Positions 15,405-23,382 of a stretch of DNA of 38,195 bases are shown piece after piece. A program made the position numbers and the translations under genes. Origin of the DNA: JBAXQQ01 sp037131695 (GTDB lineage: Bacteria; Armatimonadota; Hebobacteria; CAIYQO01); the NCBI GenBank assembly GCA_964638715.1, contig CAZWZF010000048.1, forward strand, positions 1-38,195, given 5' to 3'. How positions within the stretch are numbered: position 1 is the stretch's first letter; the number at the start of each line of letters is the position of its first letter. A model generated the notes under the pieces. That model was not told the DNA's origin and ran no database searches. It saw only the letters and a program-made list of their open reading frames with translations.

Positions 15405-16376
15405 TTATAATGGTACATCTGTTCGTTCCACTGCTCGAAATTTTGCGCTTCTGCTGCGGGGATTCTTCCCGGTCTCTTCGCGAGAAGGTACCAGTGGTTT
15501 TTTAGTCAATATATTCACCAGTTTCACTACTGGCGGGTCAATGTTGAATGGGTCGGACGGCGGCCGCGTCATGCCAGAATGAAGACGGAAACATCTTTTA
15601 GTTTCACCATCTTCAAGGCTGTGATAACTTATTACGACGATTCTGGCGTGAATGTTGCTGTGACGAATTGCTGCGATTAGTGCTTCAGATAATGCTTCGA
15701 TCTCCTGATTTACCGAAATACGCAATGCCTGAAAGGCAAGAGTAGCCGGGTGGAGTTTGCTGTGATGTTTAGCTGGGACATTTGCTTTGACGAGTTCTGC
15801 GAATTGTGCTGTAGTGTTAAGCTGCGACTTTTGACGTGATGCGTGGATTGCCCTGGCTAAATGACGTGCCCACCGTCCAACATATCCGGACTCAGTGAAG
15901 ATGGCAGTTAGCTCTTCTTCACTCATCCGGTTGACCAAGTCAGCTGCAGTTATGGATGACCTCTGGTCCATCCTCATGTCTAAAGGCGCGTCGAATCTGA
16001 AAGAGAATCCACGCTCACCTTTGTCAAATTGGAAAGACGAAACGCCCAGGTCGAACAGAAATCCGTCTACCTTTTCCAACTGCAAACTGTTAAATATATT
16101 GTCAAGGTTCCTGAAATTATCGTGTATGAATGTTACAGGGTAGCCGGCTAATCTTTCTTTTGCTCTGTTCAGCCCGTCTACGTCCTGCTCTATTCCTATT
16201 AATCTGCCGGTATCACCGATGCGCCGGCAAATCTCTATTGCGTGCCCTCCGCCGCCAAGTGTGCAATCTACAATTACTTTTCCTGGCTGCGGGTCAAGGT
16301 ATTCCAATACCTCGTTTAACATTACCGGTTCATGGGTCAACTCTGCGCTGTATCCTGATTCTTCATCACCGCACAT
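15405..16376 (-). CDS. rsmH: 16S rRNA (cytosine(1402)-N4)-methyltransferase
   Basis: 323-aa SAM-dependent enzyme methylating N4 of C1402 in the ribosomal P site. Seen: HEPVMLNEVLEYL at the N-terminus, SAM loop DCTLGGGGHA (about 38-47), FLFDLGVSSFQFD, RGFSFRFDAPLDMRMD and VISYHSLEDGETKR. The last differs slightly from the usual SFHSLEDR. Its ATG shares one base with the mraZ stop (TGATG), so the pair is translationally coupled. Normally ftsL, ftsI and mur genes follow in the dcw cluster; here they are absent and dnaB follows. Confidence 0.96.
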   Translation of the reverse strand: MCGDEESGYSAELTHEPVMLNEVLEYLDPQPGKVIVDCTLGGGGHAIEICRRIGDTGRLIGIEQDVDGLNRAKERLAGYPVTFIHDNFRNLDNIFNSLQLEKVDGFLFDLGVSSFQFDKGERGFSFRFDAPLDMRMDQRSSITAADLVNRMSEEELTAIFTESGYVGRWARHLARAIHASRQKSQLNTTAQFAELVKANVPAKHHSKLHPATLAFQALRISVNQEIEALSEALIAAIRHSNIHARIVVISYHSLEDGETKRCFRLHSGMTRPPSDPFNIDPPVVKLVNILTKKPLVPSREETGKNPRSRSAKFRAVERTDVPL

Positions 16377-16828
16377 CAGTTGGTTATCCCATGTTCCCGT
16401 GAATCCATAAGTTTAAGTGCGCTGCGCACTTTGTCTGTGGTAAGTTTTTCTGCCAGGTACTGTTGCCATGACTCGGTATCCCATACTTCCATTTTGTCGC
16501 CGCGGGCAACTAATGAAATCCCGGATGTCAGGTTGGCATAACGTCTCAGCACCGGCGGAATGGTTAATCTACCCTGGGCGTCCGGCATAACCTCGGTCCC
16601 ACTGCTGAGCCAGCGGTAAAGAACATCGGCAGACTCATCAGTTGACGGGATAGATTTAATGCGGATTAAAAACGCTTCCCAGGCTTCCTTACTGTAGTAG
16701 ACCAGACATTCGCCGTCAAAACTACGGGTAAGAAAACCGCCTTCGTTGAAAAACGAAAGAAAGCGGCGGGGAACGCTGACCCGGCCTTTATCATCTAATT
16801 GGTGCTCGGACTCGCCGAATATCTGCAT
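16376..16828 (-). CDS. mraZ: Transcriptional regulator MraZ
   Basis: 150-aa MraZ with two AbrB-like repeats: HQLDDKGRVSVPRRFL (about 8-23) and PDAQGRLTIPPVLRRYA (about 81-97). MraZ rings bind direct repeats upstream of their own operon and repress dcw genes. A strong promoter and GTGG repeats with 10-base spacing lie just upstream, consistent with autoregulation. It is the first gene of the mraZ-rsmH pair. Confidence 0.96.
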   Translation of the reverse strand: MQIFGESEHQLDDKGRVSVPRRFLSFFNEGGFLTRSFDGECLVYYSKEAWEAFLIRIKSIPSTDESADVLYRWLSSGTEVMPDAQGRLTIPPVLRRYANLTSGISLVARGDKMEVWDTESWQQYLAEKLTTDKVRSALKLMDSREHGITN

Positions 16829-16832
16829 TTTA

Positions 16833-16879
16833 CCCCTTGTTTAATCCACTTTGTACCACTTGCTATCAACTTGAACCCA
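16833..16879 (-). promoter_or_regulatory. Candidate MraZ operator repeats
   Basis: On the minus strand TGGG, GTGG, GTGG and GGGG blocks occur between the -10 element and the mraZ ATG; the two GTGG blocks (at 16856-16859 and 16846-16849) are exactly 10 bases apart. This resembles but does not perfectly match the TGGG-N5 repeats known for MraZ. Confidence 0.4.
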
Positions 16880-16907
16880 GTATATACCACAAATTAGGTA
16901 TGCGCAA
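16879..16907 (-). promoter_or_regulatory. Sigma70-type promoter of mraZ-rsmH
   Basis: Minus strand: -35 TTGCGC (16907-16902), 17-base spacer, -10 TATACT (16884-16879), about 50 bases upstream of the mraZ ATG. Confidence 0.6.
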
Positions 16908-17093
16908 GGGGAAATTGAAAAAAAATGAAAATATTTTTATTTTTTTTTGCTGGTGTGGGAAATGTGAGGGATGTGCGTTATGGGAGTAATGGGAAGAATG
17001 ATTTTTTAAGAGAAATATTATCAGTCGTATCCGTCTAATATGACTGATCCGACTGATTTAGTAAAAGAAACTACCAGAAAACTAAGCACTCAA

Positions 17094-17344
17094 TTACCAG
17101 TCTTCTTCATCTTCTATATCTTCATATTGTTCTGGAGATTTCCCGCGTTTTGCAATTAATGCTGGATATTTAATATCTAAAGGTATTTTTGTTGTAACTT
17201 CTTCAACTATTATTTCGTGCCACCACTCATCACCGAAATCAAACAGGTAAAGAAACATCTGACCTTAATTGCGATACGCCGCCAAGTGCCACGACGACCA
17301 TACAATGCAACCTTTAAAATATACAATTTGTTTTTTGTAACCAT
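17094..17344 (-). pseudogene. Decayed pRiA4b ORF-3-like (IS1096 TnpR-type) gene
   Basis: The minus strand reads MVTKNKLYILKVALYGRRGT then WRRIAI from 17344, the usual N-terminus of this family. The next recognisable block, GQMFLYLFDFGDEWW, follows immediately in another frame, so the central part (about 80-90 residues in intact homologues as I remember them) is missing. One extra base in the GTGGTGGGCAC stretch at about 17218-17223 shifts frame again; correcting it continues HEIIVEEV, then YPALIAKRGKSPEQYEDIED and EEDW before TAA (17096-17094). An internal deletion plus a frameshift explain why no intact ORF is seen. The family is often linked to mobile elements; its function is not established. 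Confidence 0.7.
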
Positions 17345-17408
17345 TCTGTTTTTCTCTTTACATTCTCGTATTAACTGAACACTAAACACTAAACACTGAA
17401 AACTAATT

Positions 17409-17441
17409 CAAAAAAAAGGCCGGGCATCACTGCCCGGCCTT
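17409..17441 (-). terminator. Intrinsic terminator of the corrinoid-protein gene
   Basis: Perfect 11-bp stem AAGGCCGGGCA (17416-17426) / TGCCCGGCCTT (17431-17441) with a TCAC loop. Read on the minus strand it ends in a run of T, 13 bases after the corrinoid-protein stop. Confidence 0.92.
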
Positions 17442-17453
17442 CTCTGTTTTATT

Positions 17454-18086
17454 TTAGATAAGGGTTTTTGCCAGGTCTACAGCGGATGCTGCGTCTGGGG
17501 AATAGCCGTCTGCGCCGATTTCGTCTGCGAACTGCTGGGTTACTGGTGCTCCACCGATCATAACCTTGATTTTACCTTTCAGGCCTTCTGCTGCGAGGGC
17601 TTCGATGGTGCCGCGCATTGATGGCATGGTGGTGGTTAACAGGGCTGACAGACAAATAATCTGTGCGCCGCCTTCTTTGGCTAAAGCGATGAATTTTTCT
17701 GGTGATACGTCAACGCCAGCGTCAATGATATCAAAACCATTACCCTGGAGCATCATAGCAACAAGATTTTTGCCGATGTCATGCTGGTCGCCCTTAACGG
17801 TACCGATAACAACGGTTCCAACCGGCTTAACGCCACTGTCGGCGAGAAGCGGTTTTAAAATTTCGAGACAGGATTTCATAGCACGTGCAGCAATGAGAAC
17901 TTCTGGTACATAGAACTCGTTGCTTTTGAACTTTGTGCCTACAACTGCCATACCGGCGATTAAACCGTCGGTGATGAGTGCCTGCGGGTGAACGCCTTCG
18001 CTCAGCGCTTGCTGAGTCATTGCTACCGCATCATTTTTCTTACCGCGGATGATTGCATCCGCCAGTAATTTCAGGTCAACTGCCAT
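17454..18086 (-). CDS. Corrinoid (B12-binding) methyl-carrier protein, MtaC/MtbC type
   Basis: 210-aa two-domain corrinoid protein that shuttles a methyl group between a substrate-specific methyltransferase and a second methyltransferase. Residues 1-85 form the helical cap (GLIAGMAVVGTKFKSNEFYV, PEVL). Residues 88-210 form the Rossmann B12 domain with the DxHxxG signature: Asp100, His102 (lower axial ligand) and Gly105, then GAQIICLSALLTTTMP and the closing IGGAPV block. The ATG chosen follows GGAGG by ten bases. No substrate methyltransferase is adjacent; the UroD-like gene at 2391-3449 is the only candidate partner here. It is probably expressed alone or at the end of the upstream TPR operon; a strong terminator follows. 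Confidence 0.9.
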   Translation of the reverse strand: MAVDLKLLADAIIRGKKNDAVAMTQQALSEGVHPQALITDGLIAGMAVVGTKFKSNEFYVPEVLIAARAMKSCLEILKPLLADSGVKPVGTVVIGTVKGDQHDIGKNLVAMMLQGNGFDIIDAGVDVSPEKFIALAKEGGAQIICLSALLTTTMPSMRGTIEALAAEGLKGKIKVMIGGAPVTQQFADEIGADGYSPDAASAVDLAKTLI

Positions 18087-18225
18087 AGCTTGTAAACCTC
18101 CGAGCATTAAAATGCTAAATTTGATATCCGAACTGCGGGTAGAATACCAGTATAATCAGTGATTTGCAAGGGGGTATATAAGGAATTTTAGTGATTTTCG
18201 TATGGTAATTTCGTGCTTTTGGTGT

Positions 18226-18615
18226 TTATGCAGAAAATGAGGAGTAATAACCAAGTTGTTTTTGGGCTTCATCGTGAATTTTGTCGCCTTCACATGATAA
18301 TTCGAGAACACAACGGAAAGTTGCTTCTCCTTCTTCAAACATGCCCAGCATTGTGTAAGTCTTTGCGAGATTAAGGATAATTTCTGGGTCGCAGGGGTCA
18401 AGTCCACGGGCTAATTCCAACTCGGCGATTGATTCATCGAAATAACCGGTGAAACAGTAAACAAGCCCGAGCTCCATGTGCGCGCGGGCGAAATTAGGAT
18501 CGGCATCTATGGCCTGTTTCAGACACTCGGTAGCCGGATCATAATCGCCACTTACGCGCAGTTCGATTCCCTGCTCATATAGCTTTAATGTCTCGGAATT
18601 GACATTGAGCGTCAT
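18226..18615 (-). CDS. Small TPR-repeat protein
   Basis: 129 aa made of three tetratricopeptide repeats: LKLYEQGIELRVSGDYDPAT (about 10-30), AHMELGLVYCFTGYFDESIA (45-64) and ILNLAKTYTMLGMFEEGEAT (80-98), followed by a short charged tail. Such repeats mediate protein-protein contacts; no partner is indicated. GGAGAA precedes the ATG, which is 11 bases after the fmt stop, so the two genes are probably cotranscribed. No signal peptide. Confidence 0.85.
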   Translation of the reverse strand: MTLNVNSETLKLYEQGIELRVSGDYDPATECLKQAIDADPNFARAHMELGLVYCFTGYFDESIAELELARGLDPCDPEIILNLAKTYTMLGMFEEGEATFRCVLELSCEGDKIHDEAQKQLGYYSSFSA

Positions 18616-18626
18616 TACTTCTCCTG

Positions 18627-19568
18627 TTACGAAGTAAACTTATCGTCATTTGTCGGACGATATCCCCGAACGAAATCAGCGCCGGACATCGGTTTTTTAC
18701 CCGCCGGCTGTAATTCAATTATCTGCAATTTCCCATTGCCTGTCAAAATTATCATTCCATCTTTTTCATTATTTATGATAAATTGACCCGGTTGTACTGC
18801 ATTGGAAGATATATTACCACTAATTTGCCGGGTACGCAAAATTTTAACGGGGAAGTCGCGAAAATTAGTCACTGCAACCGGCGCAGGCATCAAAGCACGC
18901 ACCTGTAGTGCTATTTCCGCTGCGCTTTGAGTCCAGTCGATAACTCTTTCCTCTTTTTTAATTGATGGCGAAAATGTCACCATTCGTTCTTCCTGCGGTG
19001 TGCGCGGGGCATTGCCGGCAGCTATTTTGGGCAGCCATTCTGTTATTAAATCAGCGGCAATCCGCGATAATTTTTCCGTCAATGTTCCGCTGTCGTCATC
19101 TGTTATAATTTCTATTTTGCTTACCGCTATTACATCGCCGGCATCCATTGCCTTCACCATCCAGATCAGCGATACGCCGGTTTCAGTGAATCCCTGCCAG
19201 ATAGCGCGCTGGATGGGGGCGGCACCGCGCATTGCCGGTAATATTGAGCCGTGCAGGTTTACCGGGCCATATTTCGCGCTGTCCAGCAACTTTTGATTCA
19301 AAAATTGCCCGTAAGCCGCAACCACTAAAAAATCCGGCTGCAGGTTTTCTATCTGTGATATAAAATCCGTATCACGGCAATTTTCCGGCTGCATGGTAGG
19401 AAGTGATAATTCGTCAGCGGCAATTTTTACAGGCGGCGCGGTTAATTTACTGCCGCGACCTGCCGGACGGTCGGGTTGGGTAACAACAGTGATATCATAA
19501 CCGGCTTTGTGTAAAGCCTGTAATGGTGGTATAGCAAAACTGCTGGTGCCGAAATATACAATCCGCAT
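18627..19568 (-). CDS. fmt: Methionyl-tRNA formyltransferase
   Basis: 313-aa enzyme that formylates initiator Met-tRNA using 10-formyl-tetrahydrofolate. Seen: GTSSFAIPPL at the N-terminus, VTQPDRPAGRGSKL (29-42), the catalytic region NLHGSILPAMRGAAPIQ (104-120) with Asn104 and His106, and MDAGDVIA. The C-terminal OB-like domain covers about 205-305. It is downstream of def, its functional partner in N-formyl-methionine metabolism, but the two are separated by a repeat element of about 130 bases. Confidence 0.96.
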   Translation of the reverse strand: MRIVYFGTSSFAIPPLQALHKAGYDITVVTQPDRPAGRGSKLTAPPVKIAADELSLPTMQPENCRDTDFISQIENLQPDFLVVAAYGQFLNQKLLDSAKYGPVNLHGSILPAMRGAAPIQRAIWQGFTETGVSLIWMVKAMDAGDVIAVSKIEIITDDDSGTLTEKLSRIAADLITEWLPKIAAGNAPRTPQEERMVTFSPSIKKEERVIDWTQSAAEIALQVRALMPAPVAVTNFRDFPVKILRTRQISGNISSNAVQPGQFIINNEKDGMIILTGNGKLQIIELQPAGKKPMSGADFVRGYRPTNDDKFTS

Positions 19569-19616
19569 TCAATAATTCCTAAATTCAAGAGTTTAGTTTT
19601 CGGTTTTAAGTTTTCA

Positions 19617-19749
19617 GAGGCTCTGTAAAACCTTATGATAACATGATGGGACAGACACCTTCCTGGCTTCGCCATTCGGTGTCAGTCCCTGATTTAAACT
19701 CAAAATTTCAATGCGAAACAATGAAAAATTAGGTTTTGCAAGAGCCTTC
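19617..19749. mobile_element. MITE-like element between def and fmt
   Basis: Flanked by inverted ends GAGGCTCTGTAAAACC (19617-19632) and GGTTTTGCAAGAGCCTTC (19732-19749), matching the ends of the larger element at 36178-36414. The interior carries the GGGACAGACACC palindrome. No ORF encodes a transposase. No clear target duplication is visible. Confidence 0.55.
19647..19693. repeat. Dispersed palindromic repeat, copy 2
   Basis: 45 of 47 bases match the copy at 4637-4683. The two changes (C for G, T for C) fall in the loop between the outer and inner stems, so pairing is conserved. Confidence 0.8.
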
Positions 19750-19785
19750 GTAATTATTAATAATTCGTAATTCTCAATTCTCAAT

Positions 19786-20367
19786 TTAACTTCTCCCCCG
19801 AACCAGGCATGATGTTGCCACCTGGTCGCCTGCGTCCCGGAATAAACGCAACGCTTCTTCAACGGTAGTGGGTGTTTCTATATAATTCCCTTCTGCGTCT
19901 TCCGCGCCGGTGAACCATCTGGCGGTTCCAGGTATTACATTGTCAACAAATAATTTGCCGTTTAGATGGTTATTTTCATGCTGGATAGCCCTTGCCCATA
20001 ATCCTTCGCCGGCATAAGTCATAATCCGGCCGCGCCGATTTGTTGCCCTTACTACCACTCTGCTTGAGCAGGTGACGTCGCCATGAAGTCCCGGTAGGCT
20101 GAGGCAGCCTTCAACGCCGGTTTGTTCACCTTCCTGCAGGATAATATGCGGGTTGATGAATTCCTGCGGACCATCGCCAGCGTCAACAACGAATATGCGT
20201 AAAGACAACCCAACCTGGGGTGCGGCAAGACCTACCCCGTCGGCTGAATACATGGTATCTATCATATCATTTATGAGCAACCGGACTTCATTAGTAACCT
20301 TTCCAACCGGTTCGGCAACATGTGCCAGTACCGGGTCGGGATATTTAACTATATTTAAAATTGACAT
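19786..20367 (-). CDS. def: Peptide deformylase
   Basis: 193-aa metal hydrolase removing the formyl group from nascent proteins. All three family motifs are present: GVGLAAPQ (44-51), EGCLSLP (86-92) with the metal-binding Cys88, and HENNH (130-134) in place of the usual HEXDH; the Glu and both His are kept. Residues about 165-193 extend slightly past the family core. It precedes fmt on the same strand. Confidence 0.95.
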   Translation of the reverse strand: MSILNIVKYPDPVLAHVAEPVGKVTNEVRLLINDMIDTMYSADGVGLAAPQVGLSLRIFVVDAGDGPQEFINPHIILQEGEQTGVEGCLSLPGLHGDVTCSSRVVVRATNRRGRIMTYAGEGLWARAIQHENNHLNGKLFVDNVIPGTARWFTGAEDAEGNYIETPTTVEEALRLFRDAGDQVATSCLVRGRS

Positions 20368-20403
20368 TATTCCAGCCTTCTATATGATATTTACCCGCTA
20401 TCA

Positions 20404-21243
20404 TTAGTCATGTAAACCTACACGACATTTTTCTTCGTGTCTTTCCATGGCGTCTTTCTCAAATGTTTTATATGTGGTCAATCGATCGCGCAATTCATCG
20501 AAATTCACCAGATGACCATCAAATTCCGGGCCGTCAACACAGGCAAATTTTGTTTCACCGCCGACATTTACCCGGCATCCGCCGCACATGCCGGTACCGT
20601 CAATCATTACCGGGTTTAATGACACAACGGTATGTACGCCATACGGACGGGTCAATTCGGAAATAGCACGCATCATTGGCACCGGGCCAACGGCATAGAT
20701 AATATCGATACCACCAGCTTCCAGTTGGTCGCGCAGCGCGTCTGTCACGAAACCTTTTCTGCCGTAACTGCCATCATCGGTGCAAACAATAACTTCACCA
20801 AGGCGGGAAAGTTCTTCTTCGAAAATTACTAATTCACGGGTGCGGCCGCCGATGATGCTGGTTACCTGTGCTCCATTGCGAAATAATCCTTGCGCTATGG
20901 GATGTACAACGGCAGTGCCAACACCACCACCTACACAAATTGCGCGTCCGCTGGCGAGTAATTCCGTAGAATGTCCCAGCGGTCCGGCGATATCTCTAAT
21001 CTCTTCACCGGGCTGCATGGCGGTTAGCTCTTTCGTGCTTTTGCCGATTGCCTGAATTACCAGGGTAATCGTGCCTGCATCCGTATCAGCATCAGCAATA
21101 GTCAGCGGGATTCTCTCCGCTTTATCTGCACGTCTCAGTATAATAAACTGACCAGGTTTACGAATCTCCGCTATGCGCGGAGCCTCCACTACCAGACGAT
21201 GTACCATTGGTGCTAATTGAGTATTAGAGATAATCTTATGCAT
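20404..21243 (-). CDS. NfnA-like FAD/NAD-binding ferredoxin-NADP reductase subunit
   Basis: 279-aa flavoprotein of the sulfide/dihydroorotate dehydrogenase-like group (NfnA, SudB, PyrK relatives). The FAD domain spans about 1-95 (RIPLTIAD near 44-51), the NAD domain starts at AICVGGGVGTAVVHPIA (101-117), and a C-terminal [2Fe-2S] site has Cys220, Cys223 and Cys235 with Asp215 nearby, like NfnA. NfnA normally pairs with the NfnB/GltA-like large subunit for electron bifurcation between NADH, NADPH and ferredoxin; no such gene adjoins it here. It starts four bases after pdxS, so it is in the same operon. Confidence 0.85.
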   Translation of the reverse strand: MHKIISNTQLAPMVHRLVVEAPRIAEIRKPGQFIILRRADKAERIPLTIADADTDAGTITLVIQAIGKSTKELTAMQPGEEIRDIAGPLGHSTELLASGRAICVGGGVGTAVVHPIAQGLFRNGAQVTSIIGGRTRELVIFEEELSRLGEVIVCTDDGSYGRKGFVTDALRDQLEAGGIDIIYAVGPVPMMRAISELTRPYGVHTVVSLNPVMIDGTGMCGGCRVNVGGETKFACVDGPEFDGHLVNFDELRDRLTTYKTFEKDAMERHEEKCRVGLHD

Positions 21244-21247
21244 GAAG

Positions 21248-22132
21248 TTACCAACCTCTTTGCGCCATGCGCTGGTCTTCCGGGATAGCTGACATTTCTA
21301 TACCAGTCATTGCCTCGCCTAACCCTTCAGATATTTGTGCCAGCATTTCTGGCTTATCGTAGAATGTAACTGCATCAACGATAGCCTTGGCACGTAAAGC
21401 CGGATTAGATGCCTTAAATATGCCGCTGCCGACAAATACCGCTTCTGCACCCAGGTGCATCATTAATGCGGCGTCTGCCGGGGTAGCAATTCCGCCCGCG
21501 CTGAAGTTTGGCACTGGCAGTTTGCCGTTTTCTTTAATGTATAAAACTAAATCATAAGGTGCGCCAAGTTCTTTTGCCTTGGTCATTAATTCATCAGTGC
21601 TGGAATTCTGAATAGTGCGCATCTCTGATATGATGGTGCGCATGTGGGTTACTGCTTCAACAATATTGCCGGTTCCCGGTTCACCCTTGGTGCGAATCAT
21701 TGCCGCACCTTCGCCGATGCGGCGCAAGGCTTCACCCAGGTTACGGCAGCCGCAAACGAAAGGCACATTAAATTTATGCTTATCAATATGGAACTTGTCA
21801 TCTGCCGGTGTCAGCACTTCTGATTCATCGATGAAATCGACACCAAGTGCTTCCAGAATTTGTGCTTCTACAAAATGGCCAATACGAGCTTTTGCCATAA
21901 CAGGAATAGATACTGCCGCAATGATTTCTTTTATCATTTTCGGGTCAGACATGCGAGCAACGCCACCTTGGGAGCGGATGTCAGCAGGGACGCGTTCCAG
22001 CGCCATTACCGCTACCGCACCAGCTTCTTCGGCAATCTTTGCCTGTTCAGCATTGGTAACATCCATAATTACACCGCCGCGCAACATTTCAGCCAACCCG
22101 ACCTTATTACGCCATGTTGATTTGTTAGTCAT
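21248..22132 (-). CDS. pdxS: Pyridoxal 5'-phosphate synthase lyase subunit
   Basis: 294-aa PdxS, which builds PLP from ribose 5-phosphate, glyceraldehyde 3-phosphate and ammonia. Lys81 (MAKARIGH) and Lys149 (IRTKGEPGTGN), the two catalytic lysines of the family, are conserved at the usual numbering. A strong ribosome site (AAGGTGAGG) and promoter precede it. The glutaminase partner pdxT, usually next to it, is not present in the window. Confidence 0.97.
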   Translation of the reverse strand: MTNKSTWRNKVGLAEMLRGGVIMDVTNAEQAKIAEEAGAVAVMALERVPADIRSQGGVARMSDPKMIKEIIAAVSIPVMAKARIGHFVEAQILEALGVDFIDESEVLTPADDKFHIDKHKFNVPFVCGCRNLGEALRRIGEGAAMIRTKGEPGTGNIVEAVTHMRTIISEMRTIQNSSTDELMTKAKELGAPYDLVLYIKENGKLPVPNFSAGGIATPADAALMMHLGAEAVFVGSGIFKASNPALRAKAIVDAVTFYDKPEMLAQISEGLGEAMTGIEMSAIPEDQRMAQRGW

Positions 22133-22167
22133 ATAAAAACCTCACCTTGGGATTGTTCTCTGCACCT

Positions 22168-22196
22168 ATTTTACATAATTTTCAGCTGGTAGTCCA
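22168..22196 (-). promoter_or_regulatory. Promoter of pdxS operon
   Basis: Minus strand: -35 TGGACT (22196-22191), 17-base spacer, -10 TAAAAT (22173-22168). It is about 36 bases upstream of the pdxS ATG. Confidence 0.45.
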
Positions 22197-22238
22197 GAAG
22201 ATTGTAAAAAATATCCTTACTATTCCGATATGTTAAGT

Positions 22239-22267
22239 TTGAAAAAGCTGTTTATTAAATTTATGAT
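22239..22267 (+). promoter_or_regulatory. Promoter of the AraC-family gene
   Basis: TTGAAA (22239-22244), 17-base spacer, TATGAT (22262-22267). The expected transcript start is about 22274, only about 8 bases before the ATG. Confidence 0.5.
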
Positions 22268-22272
22268 ATACT

Positions 22273-22292
22273 TTTATTGTCATGACAATAAA
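22273..22292. promoter_or_regulatory. 20-bp perfect palindrome centred on the AraC start codon
   Basis: TTTATTGTCATGACAATAAA; the axis falls inside the ATG (22282-22284). No Shine-Dalgarno sequence precedes the gene. Probable operator for autoregulation or a hairpin hiding the start codon. Confidence 0.6.
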
Positions 22293-23244
22293 TACCAGTT
22301 CCTGGCCTGAAGAGTTAATGGGTAAGAACTATTCTGGAGTTTTTAATCCTCACCAGCCGCCATTTCCATTTATGGTATGGTGGGGTTGTGAAACTCACAA
22401 ATACAGTCATGTTGTTGAATCAAGTATGGTTTCAAATTCTTTTTTATTTGTATATATAATTTCTGGTGAAATAAAACTAAACATAAATAACACCATAAAA
22501 AAAGTATCCACAGGATATGCTTTCATAGCGACTTCAGAAAAGCCATTATCATATACTAAATCAAGTAATCAACCATTGGAAATAATATCATTCCTTATTA
22601 TGAGCAGCAATTTAACAGGATTTGCTGAAAAAATATCACACATGTGCGACTATATAATTAAACTTGATAGAACTCATCCTGCATTGCAAAATCTGATTAA
22701 ATTAGCATGTTACTGTTTGGATATAGTAGATAAAAATGATAAACCCGAGAAAGAGCTTTTTGTTATTTATTTGACTGGATTTTTAATGGAACTGCATCGT
22801 GAAGCGAAACATCATGAACAAATAAGTAATGAATCTCCTGTTTATGGCGGAATATATTTCATGTTATTAAATTTTTCAAAAAAAATAACATTATCTGATA
22901 TATCGGATACGGTAATGATTTCGCCAAATCATTTTTCAATACTTTTTCATAAAGAGTTCGGTTTTACACCTATTCAATTTCTTTCGAGAATGAGATTGTT
23001 TTTTACTTTGTATACTTTAAAAATAACGAAACAATCAATGCAGAAAATTGCTAAAATATGTGGTCTAAACGATACTATAAATCTTTGTCGAATATGTAAA
23101 AAATATCTGTCGCTTACTCCTAATGAAGCATCAAAACTAACAAATCATGAATTGATGGATAAAATATGGCCGAGTGAAATACCAATTGATGTTCAAGAAA
23201 ATATTTATTTGTTTGCGAAACAAAACATTGATAAATTAAAATAG
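22282..23244 (+). CDS. AraC-family transcriptional regulator
   Basis: 320-aa regulator with an N-terminal cupin-like sensing half (about 1-190) and a C-terminal double helix-turn-helix AraC domain (about 200-295). Seen: ITLSDISDTVMISPNHFSIL for the first HTH, FHKEFGFTPIQFLSRMRL as the linker helix, and IAKICGLNDTINLCRICKKY for the second. The gene is strikingly AT-rich (Lys AAA, Ile ATA, Asn AAT codons) compared with the pseudopilin genes downstream. Divergent from pdxS. It may control the pseudopilin or carbohydrate genes, but nothing in the sequence proves the target. Confidence 0.85.
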   Translation: MTINTSSWPEELMGKNYSGVFNPHQPPFPFMVWWGCETHKYSHVVESSMVSNSFLFVYIISGEIKLNINNTIKKVSTGYAFIATSEKPLSYTKSSNQPLEIISFLIMSSNLTGFAEKISHMCDYIIKLDRTHPALQNLIKLACYCLDIVDKNDKPEKELFVIYLTGFLMELHREAKHHEQISNESPVYGGIYFMLLNFSKKITLSDISDTVMISPNHFSILFHKEFGFTPIQFLSRMRLFFTLYTLKITKQSMQKIAKICGLNDTINLCRICKKYLSLTPNEASKLTNHELMDKIWPSEIPIDVQENIYLFAKQNIDKLK

Positions 23245-23382
23245 TGATATTTGCTAATAAAAAACCTTAATTTTGATAGCTATTATCCTTTTTAAATAAT
23301 CTTTTTTGGATTATTATAGTTTAATTGCTTTTCATATATCGATAATATGTAAAGAAATCCAAGCTAATAAAGGAGCCCAATC

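Noticed and set aside
18558..18580. tRNA T-arm-like sequence (GTTCGATTCC)
   Set aside because: It lies inside the TPR gene; no acceptor stem, anticodon arm or D-arm can be assembled around it.
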